From assembly GCF_004006175.1 (NCBI RefSeq), contig NZ_CP033220.1:1-64000 (forward strand): a stretch of DNA of 64,000 bases, written 5' to 3'. The translations under genes were made by a program, and so were the position numbers. This DNA is from Parasedimentitalea marina (GTDB lineage: Bacteria > Pseudomonadota > Alphaproteobacteria > Rhodobacterales > Rhodobacteraceae). How positions within the stretch are numbered: position 1 is the first letter of the stretch; the number at the start of each line of letters is the position of its first letter. Positions 1-11,106 of the stretch are shown piece by piece. Below the pieces are notes generated by a model. It did not search any database. It saw only the letters and a list, made by a program, of their open reading frames with translations, and was not told where the DNA came from.

Positions 1-1146
1 ATGTACCTTGGCAAGGTCTGGCAAACCCTGGCCCAAAAGGAGGCCTTTCACATTTCCCCGGCGCCGGCGGTTCTGCGGCAACGCCGCAAAATTGCGCTGA
101 TTGCAGATATGAACCTGCCCCAGTGCCGCAAATACCGGGTCGAACAGCTGGCGGGTTTCTGGGAGACCCAAGGGGTAGATGTCGGCTATGCCCATTACCA
201 GGACGTACCGCGCTGCGTCTCAGTCCTGCAGGATGCCACGCATCTGATGGAATACCGGCTGCAAAACACACCCGTCACCTCGATGTATCGCTACGAAGCC
301 CATCGGCTACGGCTGCCAATTCTGTATGATCTTGACGACCCATTGTTCTCGGTCTCTGCCTATGAGACCTATCAGAATATGTCAGCGCTGCCCGCCTCCA
401 TGAAGCTGCATTTTCTCTCCGAAGCGCCCCGTTACCTGGACATGATGAACGGGGCCGATCTGATTACCGTTTCGACCCCCGGGATGGCGCAACACACGCG
501 ACTTTACACAAGACGTCCTGTCCATATCCGCCGCAACTTTGCCGATGCGCTCACCCTGGAAGCTGGCGCTCAGGCCCAGGCGCCGCAGGCTCGCCAAAGG
601 CAGGACGGTGTCTTCCGCTTGGCCTTTGCCAGCGGGTCGCAGGGGCATGAGGCCGATTTTGCCATCATCCAAGAGCAGGTCTCTGCATTCCTCGCTGCTG
701 CTCCCCAACGGCGATTGATGATCCTGGGCCATTTCGACACGGATTTCCTACAGAGACTTGCAAAAGCAAGTCGAAACACACCCGTTCACCACCTATGCGC
801 GCTATCTTGAAACATTGGCCCTGGCGGATTGCGCCATCATGCCGCTGGCAAATGATATCTTTAACAGCTGCAAATCCGCCGTGCGGGTCATTGATGCTGC
901 CTCGGTCGGGGTCCCCTCGATTGCTGGTACGGTCAGCGATATGGCGCATGTGATCCGCGCAGGGGAAACCGGCCTGATTGCAGATGAGCCTGAGGCCTGG
1001 ACCACCGCATTTGAGCAGCTGGCGCGCGATCCCGACACAGCCCGAAAGATGGGCAATGCAGCCCGCGCTGATCTTGAAACCCGCTGGTCTGGTCAACCCG
1101 AAGACCACATTATTTCCCCGAAATTTTACACTGGGTCAAGGGATGA
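1..1146 (+). CDS. Glycosyltransferase, GT4-like (frameshifted)
   Basis: Probable sugar-nucleotide-dependent glycosyltransferase for surface polysaccharide. The N-terminal half (1-770) contains a LYDLDDP segment like that in other GT1/GT4 proteins. The C-terminal half has the donor-binding pattern around NSCKSAVRVIDAASVGVPS, followed by GETGLIADEPEAW, typical of GT-B C-terminal domains. The reading frame changes near 760 (an extra T in CTTG would explain it) and again near 1100. The restored frame ends in LHWVKG and a TGA at 1144-1146, which overlaps the next gene's ATG at 1143. About 381 residues. The first base of the window is the A of the first ATG, so the true start could lie outside. Acceptor and donor are unknown. 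Confidence 0.75.
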
Positions 1147-2347
1147 AAGACATGCACATCCTGCTCGCCAATGTCTTCTTTGCCCCTTTCACCTATGGCG
1201 GCGCAACCATTGTAGCTGAAGAGGTCGCCCAGGCTCTTGTTCATCAGACCGGCTGCCGCGTTTCGGTGGTCTCGGTCACCTTCGGGCGGGACTTGCCCCT
1301 ATACGCTGACAAAATCTGAAAAGAACGGCATCGCCAATTACCTCATCCATATCGATCAGAACCGCTCCTATGCAGAGCTCTATGACAATCCGCAGATAAC
1401 GGCCCTGTTCGGACAGTTGATAGACCAGCTACAACCCGATGTCCTACACGCCCATTGCCTGCAGGATATCGGCGCAGGCGTCCTTCAGACAGCCAAGGCC
1501 CGCGGTCTCCCTGTTGTTCTGAGCGTGCATGATTTCTGGTGGATCTGCGATCGGCAATTCATGATCCGGGTCAACCAACGGTACTGCGGCCAGGATCCGG
1601 TGCGCATTGAGAACTGTCGCTCCTGTGCAGAGAATTTCTCTGCAGCCCGCACCCGTTTTGATATCTGGCGGCCCAGGCCGCCTATGCCGATGTCATTACA
1701 TACCCCAGCCAGTTCGCCCTGAACCTGAGCGAGGCCTCTGGCTTTGGTCCTGGCAAGGGTGTGGTGTGGAGCAATGGCGTCAACATGCCGAAGGCTGATT
1801 TCAAAGACCGCCAGGCCGCGCGGCGCGAAAAGACCCAAGGCTGGTTTTGGATTTGTCGGGGGCCCTCACAAATCAAAGGCTGGCCACTGATCCGTGAGGC
1901 CTTTACGGGGTTGCCACACAGTCATTTCGCCGGGCTTGTGGTCGATGGCAGTCTGGATGGCAGTTGGTGGAAGGGCCGCACTCTAAAGGCCCTATCCGGC
2001 AACTGGCAGATACACCCCAGGTTCTCACAGTCGGACATGGATGATTTCTACTCAAAAATAGATGTTTTACTGTTCACCTCTCAATGGAAAGAAACCTTTG
2101 GGCTTGCCATCCGCGAGGCTTTGGCCCGCGGTATCCGGTCATCCAGACGGACAGTGGCGGTACGGTCGAACATGGCAGCATTCCAGCTCATAAGCTGATC
2201 CCAATCGGAGCCCCCAGCACCGAATTGCGTCAACAGATTATTGAAGTTCTCGACGAGAAACCCACCGCAACCCCATCGATACCCGTCACCAGCTTCTCTG
2301 ATCAAGCACGGCAGCTCTCAAGCATTCTGAATGATCTCGTGCCATAG
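1143..2347 (+). CDS. Glycosyltransferase family 4 (frameshifted)
   Basis: Second glycosyltransferase, translationally coupled to the first by an ATGA overlap at 1143-1146. The N-terminus (MKDMHILLANVFF...FTYGGATIVAEEVA) is a typical GT4 N-terminal Rossmann start. VHDFWWICDRQFM, near 1530-1560, is the HD..W motif of polysaccharide GT4 enzymes. FTSQWKETFGLAIREALARG, near 2070-2130, is the E-x7-E donor-site motif. The frame breaks near 1300, 1670 and 2135, but every segment belongs to one protein of about 400 residues. The two genes probably form one operon for polysaccharide assembly. Confidence 0.75.
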
Positions 2348-2532
2348 GGTCTTGGTGTATTTAACATAACCCTATTATGGGTGCGCGCATTGTGACAGGG
2401 TGCGCGCTACTTCCAACTGCAACTCTTGTTAGGAAACAGTAGCTTATCTAACAAGAGGAATCGGTATGGGGCCGTTTATAGCCAAGTGGCCCCGCATTCG
2501 GCGCATCACTGCCTATAGGTGACGCCAAACGG

Positions 2533-2553
2533 AAAACGGGCCCAACGGGCCCG
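2533..2553 (-). terminator. Rho-independent terminator after the yjb block
   Basis: Read on the minus strand, this is a 7-bp GC stem (CGGGCCC / GGGCCCG) with a GTT loop, followed by four T. It lies about 45 bp past the stop of the YjbE-like gene, in the right orientation to end the minus-strand exopolysaccharide operon. The stem is short but all GC. Confidence 0.6.
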
Positions 2554-2595
2554 CTATCTCAAAACCACAGACCCATAGGCCTGCCTTACCAAGTC

Positions 2596-2801
2596 TTAGT
2601 TGGTTGTGGTTGTGGTTGTGGTGCCCGATTCGTCATCGTCATTGACGATGACGCCAACGACAACCACAGTCGTAACGACAGCAGCCGTGGTGCCAACGGT
2701 CAGGCCGGTCTGACCCAGAAAGATTGGGGTTTCTTCAACGACTTGTGCCGAGGCCGAAGTTGCGACAGCGGCAAGAAAAATGCGGTAATGATCTGTTTCA
2801 T
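2596..2801 (-). CDS. YjbE-like secreted small protein with poly-Thr tail
   Basis: Small exported protein of about 68 residues. The ATG at 2801 gives MKQIITAFF, but only if the T5 run near 2780 is read as T6. A clear signal peptide then follows, ending ATSASAQ. The unshifted frame gives an implausible MDYETDHYRIF start. After the signal come a Val/Thr-rich hydrophobic stretch, an acidic NDDDES turn and a run of seven Thr plus Asn at the C-terminus. Enterobacterial YjbE, the first product of the yjbEFGH exopolysaccharide operon, has the same size, signal peptide and GTTTTTTT-type tail. YjbF- and YjbH-like genes lie just upstream on the same strand. The YjbE assignment is inferred from layout and composition. 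Confidence 0.6.
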
Positions 2802-2936
2802 AATCCAAACTCCATTGGAATGCTCTGGGCTAATGTTAAGCCAGTTCAGGTTATAGTTCAACGCAGGTTTTTCGCGCCTATTGGTTGAAATTTAGTTTTT
2901 ATGTCTCCGTTGCCGAAAATCAGCAGATATTGACCT

Positions 2937-3630
2937 TCAGAGGGTCAATTGCCGGATCCGCAGATACCCTATGGTGGGACCGGCCCATTGGCGCGACTGC
3001 CACAGACGCCCCGAGACCGAATCAACCCAATAATCATTCACCACCACGCCAGCCTCGGCGCCCTCACCGCCTTCGCACCGCTGCTGCAGATGCCGGGTGG
3101 CATAGCTGAGCGCGATAATCTCTATCGTCTCGGCACCCAGATCCTGCAAGTCACAGGCCAGGTTGAGGCTGCGGGATTCATTGTCCAGCCCGCGAATATG
3201 ATAGCTCCGCGCCCCCGCGCTGCGGTCCACTGGCACCATTTCCAACCAGCGCCGAGGCCGATAGCAGATCATCGCCAAGACCGCGGGTGGCAATCAATAC
3301 ACCATTGCGCAGCGCCAGAGTGACATTGTCATCGGTGCGCCAGACCACGATCTGGCCGGGCTCGCCATCGCGACGCACCGCCTCTTGGCGCAGATAGGCC
3401 AGCAGATCGTGGCGCTCTAGCGTCACCTCGATATAGGGGCTTTTGACAGTGTCGAGCTGAGCTCGGGTCGGCGGCGGACGCACCTCCTCAGAGCGGTTGC
3501 GCAGAGCGGCGACCTTCTGCCCCACGGCCTGCGCCACCTCAACCTCAAGCGGGCTTTCTGGTCCCCGGCTACAACCGCCAACCAGGATCATGACGCTCAG
3601 CGCCGTCAGTCTTGCCAGATGCAATCTCAT
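2937..3630 (-). CDS. YjbF/GfcB-family lipoprotein (frameshifted)
   Basis: Outer-membrane lipoprotein of the YjbF (GfcB/YmcC) family, which works with YjbH in exopolysaccharide production. The start at 3630 gives a lipoprotein signal with lipobox VGGC near residue 20 (MRLHLARLTALSVMILVGGC). The body carries VTLERHDLLAYLRQEAVRRDG, GQIVVWRTDDNVTLALRNG and LIATRGLGDDLLSAS, which are typical of the family. One frame change near 3260 joins it to the C-terminal part (VPVDRSAGARSYHIRGLD to RQLTL), giving about 231 residues. It overlaps the end of yjbH by about 62 bp, which suggests co-translation. Confidence 0.75.
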
Positions 3631-5836
3631 TCCCAAAACGTTGCCCTTGCTGTTCCAGGCTGGCGCGATGCGCATCGCGGATTTTTCCATAAAGCCGTCC
3701 CGGCACCACCACCCGTTGCCCCCCATCGCGCTGCACCGGACGTATGGTCGTGCCAAAGGCGTTGCGGCTGGGGCGTCCCAGCATCCAATCCAGCGGAATC
3801 CGGAAGCGAAAGCCCTTGTCAAACGAGCCTTCGCCGAAATCTTCCGCCGAGACATCGGTCTTGGTGAAAAAGCCGCCCACCGACCAGCCATTGGCGAACA
3901 CCCGATCAATACTGAAGGTGGCGCCATAGTCGTTACAGATACCGGCCCACATCGACCTGCGCGTGAAAGCCATTGTTCAGTTGGTAATAGGCCGAGGCAT
4001 GTCCGGTAAACGTTTTATAGTCGCGAAAGCCCAGGCGCTGATCGAAGTCACGCTGAATGACATAGTTGCCCTCGACCCCCAGCGCCAAGCGGCTCGACAC
4101 CGGCTTCCACAGCAGTTCACTCGAGACGCCGCCATACATGCTCTCAAAATAGCCAACCGTGGCGCGGGCATAGAGATTTTCGCCCGGTTTCCAGCTGCGC
4201 GCCAGATAAAGGTTCTCCAGGGTGGTGCCAAACTGCGCATATTCCACCTGATCGGTGCGCACATGCGGCAAGGCAGAATTCGAGGCGCGCCCGTCTTTGA
4301 CATTGCCGGCCAGGCGTTGACGGATGGCACCGGCAAAGATCCAGCCCGGCGCCGGCGCGTAGCTGGCGGCGAAATCAAGACCGACATCCAGCCGGAACGG
4401 GCGATCCGGATCGAAATAGGCCGGTGCCGAATAGGGGCTGATCGAGGTCGCGAAGGCCGGATAAAGATCACCCGATTGCAGCGCCTGATCGGACATCGGG
4501 CGCGCGTCGGTGAAACCGGTCACCGCCAATATCGCCGCGGTGCTATCGGGGGCAAATTCCAGCGCCTCTAGGTCTGAACGCCGCAGCACCGTGGAGGACA
4601 GGCCCATACCGGTGCGCACAGGCACCAGTCGAAAGGTCTCGACCGAGGCCGGCAGAGCCCGCGATGCCGCCCGCGCAGCGCGACCCACCGCCAGCATATA
4701 GGAGCGGTAGCGGGTATTGCGGAACCGTATTTCGGCGCTGGTCCCATTGATATCCAGGCTTTCCAGAATCAGTCCATCTTGGCGCAGCGCTTCGGCAAGC
4801 TGGTCACGGATCTTCAGCACCGTGGCCTCGCTTCTGGCCCAGTCTTGGCTCCAGTCGCTCGGGTCCGGTGCCCAATTGCTGCGGGGCGACACGGGTATCG
4901 GCGCGGGCACCATCATCGGAGTTGGCGAGTATTTCGGGTTCAGCTGGAACTGCGCGCTCAGCCCGATTTCCGAGCCATAGAGGTAATAGAGGCCCAGCCG
5001 GGTGCGAGGCGTCCACTCGTATTCTACCCCAAAGTTGAGAGAGGACTCGCGTTCAAAAACATCCGGCCCGCCGGTTTCTGTTACATAGGCATCCGAGGAA
5101 TATTCCGCCTTTAGCCCCCAGCGGTCATCAACCTGCCATTCAAGACCTGCAAAAGGGGCGAAATCGCCGCGAAACCACTGGTCAATAGACAGCTCGCCAC
5201 CTGAAGATCCAGCAACAAAGCCAGGCCGCACTCCACCGATATTGCCAATTGCCCCGTGGGTGGCCAGTCTCCCCCAGCCCAGCCCTGCCGTCACCTTCAG
5301 CCGTCCGGGTCCCCCCCGCGCCGTCAGCGCAGGTGTATCAAAGCCCTTGGTCGCAACAATATATTCGCTCGCATAGATGCCGGTGCTTAAGAAAATCCTG
5401 CAGCCCCACCGTCACAGCAGGACGCCAGCGTCCTCTCTCAGAGGCGGGCCCGCACATCAAAGCCGCGGTCGTAATAGGTGTTAAAGCCGTCAATCGGAGT
5501 TCCGTTGGTCTGGATACCATTGTAGCGAAAGGTGGCCGAGAGCCAGGGCAGTGCCTGGAATGTCATATTGTAGCGGCTTTGGCCTGCAAACCAGGACACA
5601 GTGGTGTTCCATTGACCATCGGGCTGCATTTCAGCACTGGGCATATCAATCAGCCCGGAGGTGCCGTAGAAATTCAGGCTCGGCGCCGGAATGCGTTTGA
5701 AGCGCGGCGCCTCCTCAGCGCTGGCGGTACTTTGAGTAGCAAAGGCTCCGATTGCGCCAGTAAGCGCCGCCCCTATACAGGTCACCGCAGCAATCCAGCC
5801 CGCAAGCGCCAACCGCGCGGAAAATTTCGAAATCAT
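3569..5836 (-). CDS. YjbH-domain outer-membrane protein (frameshifted)
   Basis: Large outer-membrane protein of the YjbH/GfcD (YmcA) family, proposed to act in polysaccharide secretion as a beta-barrel-rich partner of YjbF. The chosen ATG at 5836 starts a signal peptide (MISKFSARLALAGWIAAV...). An in-frame codon at 5911 is an upstream alternative. Mature-protein hallmarks are PAPSLNFYGTSGLIDMPSAE (the usual family N-terminus), GFDVRARL, and the C-terminal DYGATFSIDRVFANGWSVGGFFTKTDVSA. The frame changes between 5440 and 5290 and near 3960; the middle 1.3 kb is intact. About 755 residues. It overlaps the following lipoprotein gene. Confidence 0.8.
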
Positions 5837-5974
5837 ATTCACCGGGGAATCCACTGCCCTTACTGCCATACGCTGCATACCGTTAAAGCATGAAAGAGAC
5901 AAACATTTCAATGGATCAGGAGGTCTTTCGCGCCCCGATCGTGTCTTCTCCGCCGCCCTCGATCCAGCGAGCGA

Positions 5975-7789
5975 TCAAAGTTCGAACCCCACTTCATCAC
6001 CGCTGGCCACCGCCTGGCGCAGTTCTCGCATCAGGGCTGCCACCTCAATTTCCGACAGCACCGCCTCTCGGGCGCAGAAAATCTTGGGGTTGTGGGTCGG
6101 GGTCAGGTTGGCGCTCAGCGTCAGCTCTTCTTCCATCTTCTCACCTGGCCTGAGGCCAATGATTTCGATCGCGATGTCCCCATCCGGGGTGTCTTCATCC
6201 CGCAGGCTATAGCCTGCGCTTTCGATCACTTGGCGCGCCAAATGCAGGATAGAAACCGGCTTACCCATATCCAGGACAAAGACCTCACCGCCCTGGGCTT
6301 CGGCACCAGCCTGCAACACCAGTTGCACTGCCTCGTGGGTGGTCATGAAATAGCGTTTGACCCGCGGGTCGGTCACCGTCACCGGCCCGCCCCGGCTGAT
6401 CTGATCCTGAAACAGCGGCACCACAGAGCCGGAGGACCCCAGCACATTGCCAAAACGCACCATGGTGAAGATGGTCCTGGAATTGCGCGAAGCCAGATCC
6501 TGCACAATAAGTTCCGCCATGCGCTTGGAGGCCCCATCACATTGGTCGGGCGCACCGCTTTGTCCGAGGAAATCAGAATAAAGCGCTCCACGCCCGCACG
6601 GGCGGAAAGCCGCGCCAGTGTCTGGGTGCCAAAGGCATTGTTGGCCAGCCCAGGCAGGGATTGGCCTCGACCAGGGGCACATGTTTATAGGCGGCCGCAT
6701 GCAGGACCACCTGGATCTGATGCCGCTCCAGCACCATACGGACCTGACGTGGGTCAGTCACCGACCCCAGCACTGGCACCACCTCAACTCCAAGTTCCTG
6801 GCCCAGTGGGAACAATTCCTGATGGATAGTATAAAGCGCCAGCTCGGAGAGCTCGTAGAGCACCAGTTTGGTGGGATGACAGGCCAGGACCTGACGGCAA
6901 AGTTCGGACCCGATCGATCCCCAGCCCCCGAGACCAGCACCACCCGATCCTGATAAGACTGGCTGGCCGCATTCAAGGGCACATCCCGCGTATCCCGCCC
7001 CAGGAAACTCTGCGCTGAAGCGGGTGTCAGCTTGTCTACCAGCGCCTCTTCGCCAATCAGTTGGGCAAAGGAAGGCAACACCTGAACCTCTAGGTCCAGC
7101 GCCTGCAGGCGACGGGTGATCTGAGCCTGTTTTGCGACGCTTTGCGACGGCATTGCCAAGAGCACCCGTCTGATTCCACGGTTGGCGACGATCTCGGCGA
7201 TATCCGTCGGCGTGTGGACCGGCAGCCCCAGCAGGGTCGCCCCCTGCAAAGAGGTATTGTCATCGACAAAGGCCACCGGATCGATGCCATCATGGGATTT
7301 CAGCGCCTGGGCCAGTTGCGTGCCCGTAGCACCGGCGCCATAAATCAGCACCCGGCAGCGCGGCTGCATCCGGCGATAAATCACCAACGTCAGCTGCAGC
7401 ATGATCGCCCGCGCCAGCGCCATAGAGACGAAATAGAATAACCCAAAGACCACATAGGTGCCCGGCGGCAAATCCGGCCCCACCATATAGGTGAGCAGGG
7501 CCAGAACCGTCGCCGTCAACACAGCCACCAGCGCCGTCAGCATCATTGCGTGACGCTCATAAGCGTTGAGTTTAACCCGGTACAATCCCAACCAGACCGA
7601 GGTTCCCGCCGTCACCAGAACCGCGTAGGGCAGGACAGGCACCATCAGGGCCAGGGTCTGCAGCGCTGGATCTGGCAGGGGTTGTACCACAAAGGTAAAA
7701 AACAGTGCCAAAGGACAAAGCAGCGCATCCAGCGTCAGAAAGACATAGGATTTTTGTTTTCTCGAAAGCCGACTGATTAAATCAAACAT
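5975..7789 (-). CDS. CapD/FlaA1-type nucleoside-diphosphate sugar dehydratase-epimerase (frameshifted)
   Basis: Membrane-anchored polysaccharide biosynthesis enzyme of the CapD/WbpM class, which converts UDP-HexNAc by 4,6-dehydration and epimerisation. The N-terminal 130 residues form several hydrophobic helices. A first Rossmann domain (IYGAGATGTQLAQAL) follows, then an extended SDR domain with VLVSGAG at its nucleotide-binding loop, HAAAYKHVPLVEANP, SSDKAVRPTNVMG, ASKRMAELI and VRFGNVLGSSGSVVPLF. Frame changes occur near 6900, 6660 and 6540. About 605 residues. The ATG at 7789 (MFDLISRLSRKQK) is preferred; a TTG at 7810 is an in-frame alternative. Confidence 0.85.
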
Positions 7790-7810
7790 ATCCTGTGCCC
7801 CGGCACTCAA

Positions 7811-8161
7811 CTACTTCTACTTCACTTATTCACCGCGTTATCGCCCGCCAACCCTGCAAAAATCAGGCGCATGCCTATCGCATCAAGCCCCGGAAAATAC
7901 TGGGCCTGCGCATAATCGGTATAAAAAAGTGCCATGACCCAAGACCTCGTGACCATCGCACATTTAGAGTTTCAAAATTTATTTGAGTCTCAGTATTACT
8001 CACTTCCGTTTCCTAACACAAATATAAGCTTAGCGAAAACCCGCCGTTTCTTCTAAAAACCGAAAAACGCACAAATTTGTATCCTTTCGCCCCCCCAAAA
8101 AAGCCCGGCCAGAAAGCAGGAGAGACCCGCCCCGCCATTGCGGCCGCCTCGTCCCTCCGGT
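7811..8161. other. Intergenic region upstream of the capD-yjb block
   Basis: About 350 bp without a convincing gene. It is noticeably A/T-rich between 7960 and 8060, in contrast to its GC-rich neighbours. It lies upstream of the minus-strand capD-like gene and downstream of the minus-strand sugar-transferase gene, so it may hold the promoter for the capD-yjbH-yjbF-yjbE unit. I see no clear sigma-70 hexamer pair, hairpin or repeat. Confidence 0.35.
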
Positions 8162-8773
8162 TCAGGAGCGCCGAAAGATATTGCCGATGGTCTGAAACAC
8201 CAGATCAAGATCGAAGCACATGCTTTGGTGCCGCTGATAGATCAGATCCAGGCGCGCCTTGGCCGGAATGCAGATCCGGGAATAGACCGCATCGGTTGCC
8301 TTGGCACTGGCGCAGCGCCGCAGCAGCGCCGCCTCATGTTTGTGATAGACGATCGAGCCCAGGCCGGTGACACCGGGGCGCGATTTCAGCACCGCCTCGT
8401 AGATCTCCGGATAGGCTTCGACATATTGACGCAGTGGCGGACGCGGCCCCACAAAGGAGAGATCGCCCCTGAGGATATTCCACAGCTGTGGGAATTCATC
8501 CAACCGCTTAGAGCGCAGCCAGGCGCCGGTCTTGGTGATGCGCGCCGTCTTGTCGCCGCCCGAGACCCCGGTATCGCCCTCCACCACCGTCATCGTCCTG
8601 AGTTTCCACAAGCGGAAGCCGCGGGTTGGCGTGGTCATGCGTTCTGCCAGGTAGAACACCGGCCGACCCTCTTTCAGCAACAGCCACAAAAGCAGAGCCA
8701 GCAGAATTGGCCCCAGAATAACGATCAGCAGCGTGACGAAGAAAAGATCAAAAAATCGTTTGCGCCAGGTCAT
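8162..8773 (-). CDS. Undecaprenyl-phosphate sugar-1-phosphate transferase
   Basis: Initiating sugar transferase (bacterial sugar transferase family), which moves a sugar-1-phosphate from a UDP-sugar to undecaprenyl phosphate and so starts the repeat unit at the inner membrane. It is intact at 203 residues. There is one membrane segment near residues 10-32 (FFVTLLIVILGPILLALLLW). Family signatures follow: FRLWKLRTM, RLDEFPQLWNILRGDLSFVGPRP and SRPGVTGLGSI. It lacks the long N-terminal membrane part of WbaP/WcaJ and is a short, PglC-like form. It precedes the capD and yjb genes on the same strand. Confidence 0.9.
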   Translation of the reverse strand: MTWRKRFFDLFFVTLLIVILGPILLALLLWLLLKEGRPVFYLAERMTTPTRGFRLWKLRTMTVVEGDTGVSGGDKTARITKTGAWLRSKRLDEFPQLWNILRGDLSFVGPRPPLRQYVEAYPEIYEAVLKSRPGVTGLGSIVYHKHEAALLRRCASAKATDAVYSRICIPAKARLDLIYQRHQSMCFDLDLVFQTIGNIFRRS

Positions 8774-8816
8774 GGGCGTTCAGAACCTTCCAAATGCAGG
8801 GCGTGAAAATCCGGTT

Positions 8817-9700
8817 CTAGTACGGCCCATTCCCTTGCCAGACAAGCGGCATCCGCTGTGGCAGGCATATCTTCTGTGAGAGGGCTTTCTGCAACAAGGT
8901 CAGGTCAAACGCCACCTCTGGAATGGCCCGCTCTGAGGCCGGTTGCAGCGCAAATTCCCGACCCGCCGCGCGCAACAGATCCCCATGTCGATCGTCCCCG
9001 GCTGCGCCAGATTGACGATGGGCGGCAGACGCGGGTCCGCAGCAGGGCTGCCAGAACCTGTGCCAGTGTGCGCACTCCGATATAACTGCGTCGCGGGCTC
9101 TGGCCGTTGGGAAAACAATCCAAAGAGAATCCCGGTCGCCAGCCGCCCAGAATAGCATCCAACCCGGCGATATTGCCGATGCGCAGGGCACAGACCGGCA
9201 CGCCCAGCTCCTGCCCCGCGCCAAAGCCTGCAACTCCATGTCCCGTTTGGCTTGACCATAGGCATGGGTTGGCCGCACCGGCTCTTCTTCTCGCAACAGC
9301 CCCGAACCCGCGCCATAGACGGCGGCCGACGAGGCCAGAAACACCCTAGCTGCACCCTCGTCTCGCCCGGACCGGTCTGCCGCCTGAGCCGCAGCCTCAA
9401 TCGCGGCCAGCGCCAGATGCGTATTGTCCGCAAGATCGGTGCCACGCCCGGGCACGACCCCGGCCAGGCAAAGCACCTGATCTGCCCCTCCAGCGCCTGC
9501 ATCAAACCATCAGGGTCCTGCAGCGGATCCAGTATCACCCAATCTTCCTGCAGCCCCGCATCCGCCTGAGGCCTGCGCGCCTGCCAGCGGGTTTGCGCCT
9601 CTGCCGACAACATCCCGGGCCAGCACTGGCGTAGCACCCAGCCAATCCCCGAGGCCCCTAAAACCACCGTAACCTCTCTCACTGTGGCTGGAAAACCCAT
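8817..9700 (-). CDS. NAD-dependent sugar epimerase/dehydratase (heavily frameshifted)
   Basis: Extended short-chain dehydrogenase, probably a nucleotide-sugar epimerase, dehydratase or reductase. The N-terminus shows a beta strand followed by VVLGASGIGWVLRQ, the NAD-binding glycine loop. Next come FLASSAAVYGAGSG and HAYGQAKRDME, the S and Y-x3-K catalytic elements. Then come ALRIGNIAGLDAI and YIGVRTLAQVLAALL. The fragments lie in at least four frames (breaks near 9470, 9200, 9050 and 8960) that together cover one protein of about 295 residues. The product sugar cannot be named from the sequence. Confidence 0.65.
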
Positions 9701-9816
9701 TTCTGGTTCCTGTTCCTGCTGAAGACACTACTGCTTGCGTCCTCTTGGTTGACGCACCGCCCAAGCCTAGTATCTTGCGGCTATCAAAAATCAAGATGTT
9801 TCCTGAAAGAGCCTCC

Positions 9817-10931
9817 ATGCGCCTAGTGATTCCCCTGCTCGCCCTTGTTGGCCTATCTCTGGTTACGGCGGCCTGCGGGCGCCTGCCCGGCGGCGCCCCT
9901 GCCAGCGAAGAGATTGTCAAACAATCCGACGCAGAGGATGCCGGTTTTCCCTCTACCAGGTGACTCGCGCCTTTCTGCCCACGGTGGCGCATTGGCCCGC
10001 CACCGGCAAACAGGAACGTTTACCTTGGATCCGCGCCAGCCATGGCGCCAAGACCCAGATCATTCAGCCCGGTGACATGCTGACCCTGCGCATTTGGGAC
10101 AGCAGCGACAATTCTCTGCTCACCTCGATCGATCAGAAGGATGTACAACTGCAGGATGTTCGGGTGGCGGCCAATGGCACCATCTTCATGCCCTATGTAG
10201 GCAATGTGAATGTGCTGGGGCTGACCCCGGATCTGGCCCGCGAAAACCTACAGGTTGAACTGGAAGCCATTGTTCCCTCTGCCCAGCTGCAGCTGGACGT
10301 CAAAGAAGGGCGCAACAACTCGGTCGACCTGGTCTCAGGCGTCGCCCGGCCGGGCACCTATCCGATGCCCAACCGGAACTATTCGGTGATGGGCCTGATT
10401 TCAGCGGGCGGCGGCATCAGCGCTTACCTCAACAATCCGCAGATCCGCCTGGTGCGCGGCCACCAGATCTACGGCACCTCGGTGGACAAGCTGCTGGACG
10501 ATCCACAGCTCGACACTCTGCTGCGCGGCGACGACCGGGTCTTTGTCGAGGAGGATGAACGCTATTTCCTGTCCTTTGGTGCCACCGGCAAAGAAGATCT
10601 GCACATCTTCACCAAGGATGAGATGTCAGCGATGGACGCGATATCCATCTCTGGCGGGTTTCAAGACAGCCGTGCGGATCCGCAGGGATTGCTGGTTCTG
10701 CGTGAGTACCCCCCTAGCGCCATCGCGCCGGGAGAGCGCGGCCCGCGTCAGCAACGGGTGGTTTTCAGTCTTGATCTGACATCAGCGGACGGGTTGTTTT
10801 CGGCGCGCAGCTTCCAGATCAACCCAGGTGACTTGCTGATCGCAACGGAATCGCCCATCAATGATGCGCTGACCATCTCCAACCTGATCGGAAACTTCTT
10901 TGGTGTCTTCAGCCAGGCCGGAGTTCTTTAA
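9817..10931 (+). CDS. Wza-type polysaccharide export lipoprotein (one frameshift)
   Basis: Outer-membrane polysaccharide export protein (Poly_export and SLBB domains), the likely exit channel for the polysaccharide. The ATG at 9817 starts a lipoprotein signal with lipobox TAAC near residue 20. The frame breaks near 9953; restoring one C gives GFPLYQVTRAFLP. The polysaccharide export domain covers IIQPGDMLTLRIWDSSDN to LDVKEGRNN. SLBB-like segments follow (VSGVARPGTYPM...GLISAGGGISAYLNNPQIRLVR and LSFGATGKEDLHI). About 372 residues. No Wzc-like kinase or Wzx/Wzy is visible in the window, so export may rely on YjbH or on genes elsewhere. Confidence 0.85.
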
Positions 10932-10949
10932 CAGGCTGGAGTTCTTTAA
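10914..10949 (+). repeat. 18-bp tandem duplication across the wza stop codon
   Basis: CAGGCCGGAGTTCTTTAA is followed immediately by CAGGCTGGAGTTCTTTAA, with 17 of 18 bases identical. The first copy holds the last codons and the stop of the export gene. The second is a spare copy of the same end, placed just downstream. Confidence 0.85.
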
Positions 10950-11106
10950 AATATCGCGCCGACAACGTAAAATGGCGATATCGTTAAAAAACACTTAAGA
11001 TTTATATTATCTTGCGTTATCCTGACGTGGGGTCAGGTTGCTTTTGTCTCTAGAAGCGACCTGATCAGCCATAAGAGTTGATGCTCCCAACAAGGACAGA
11101 GCACGG

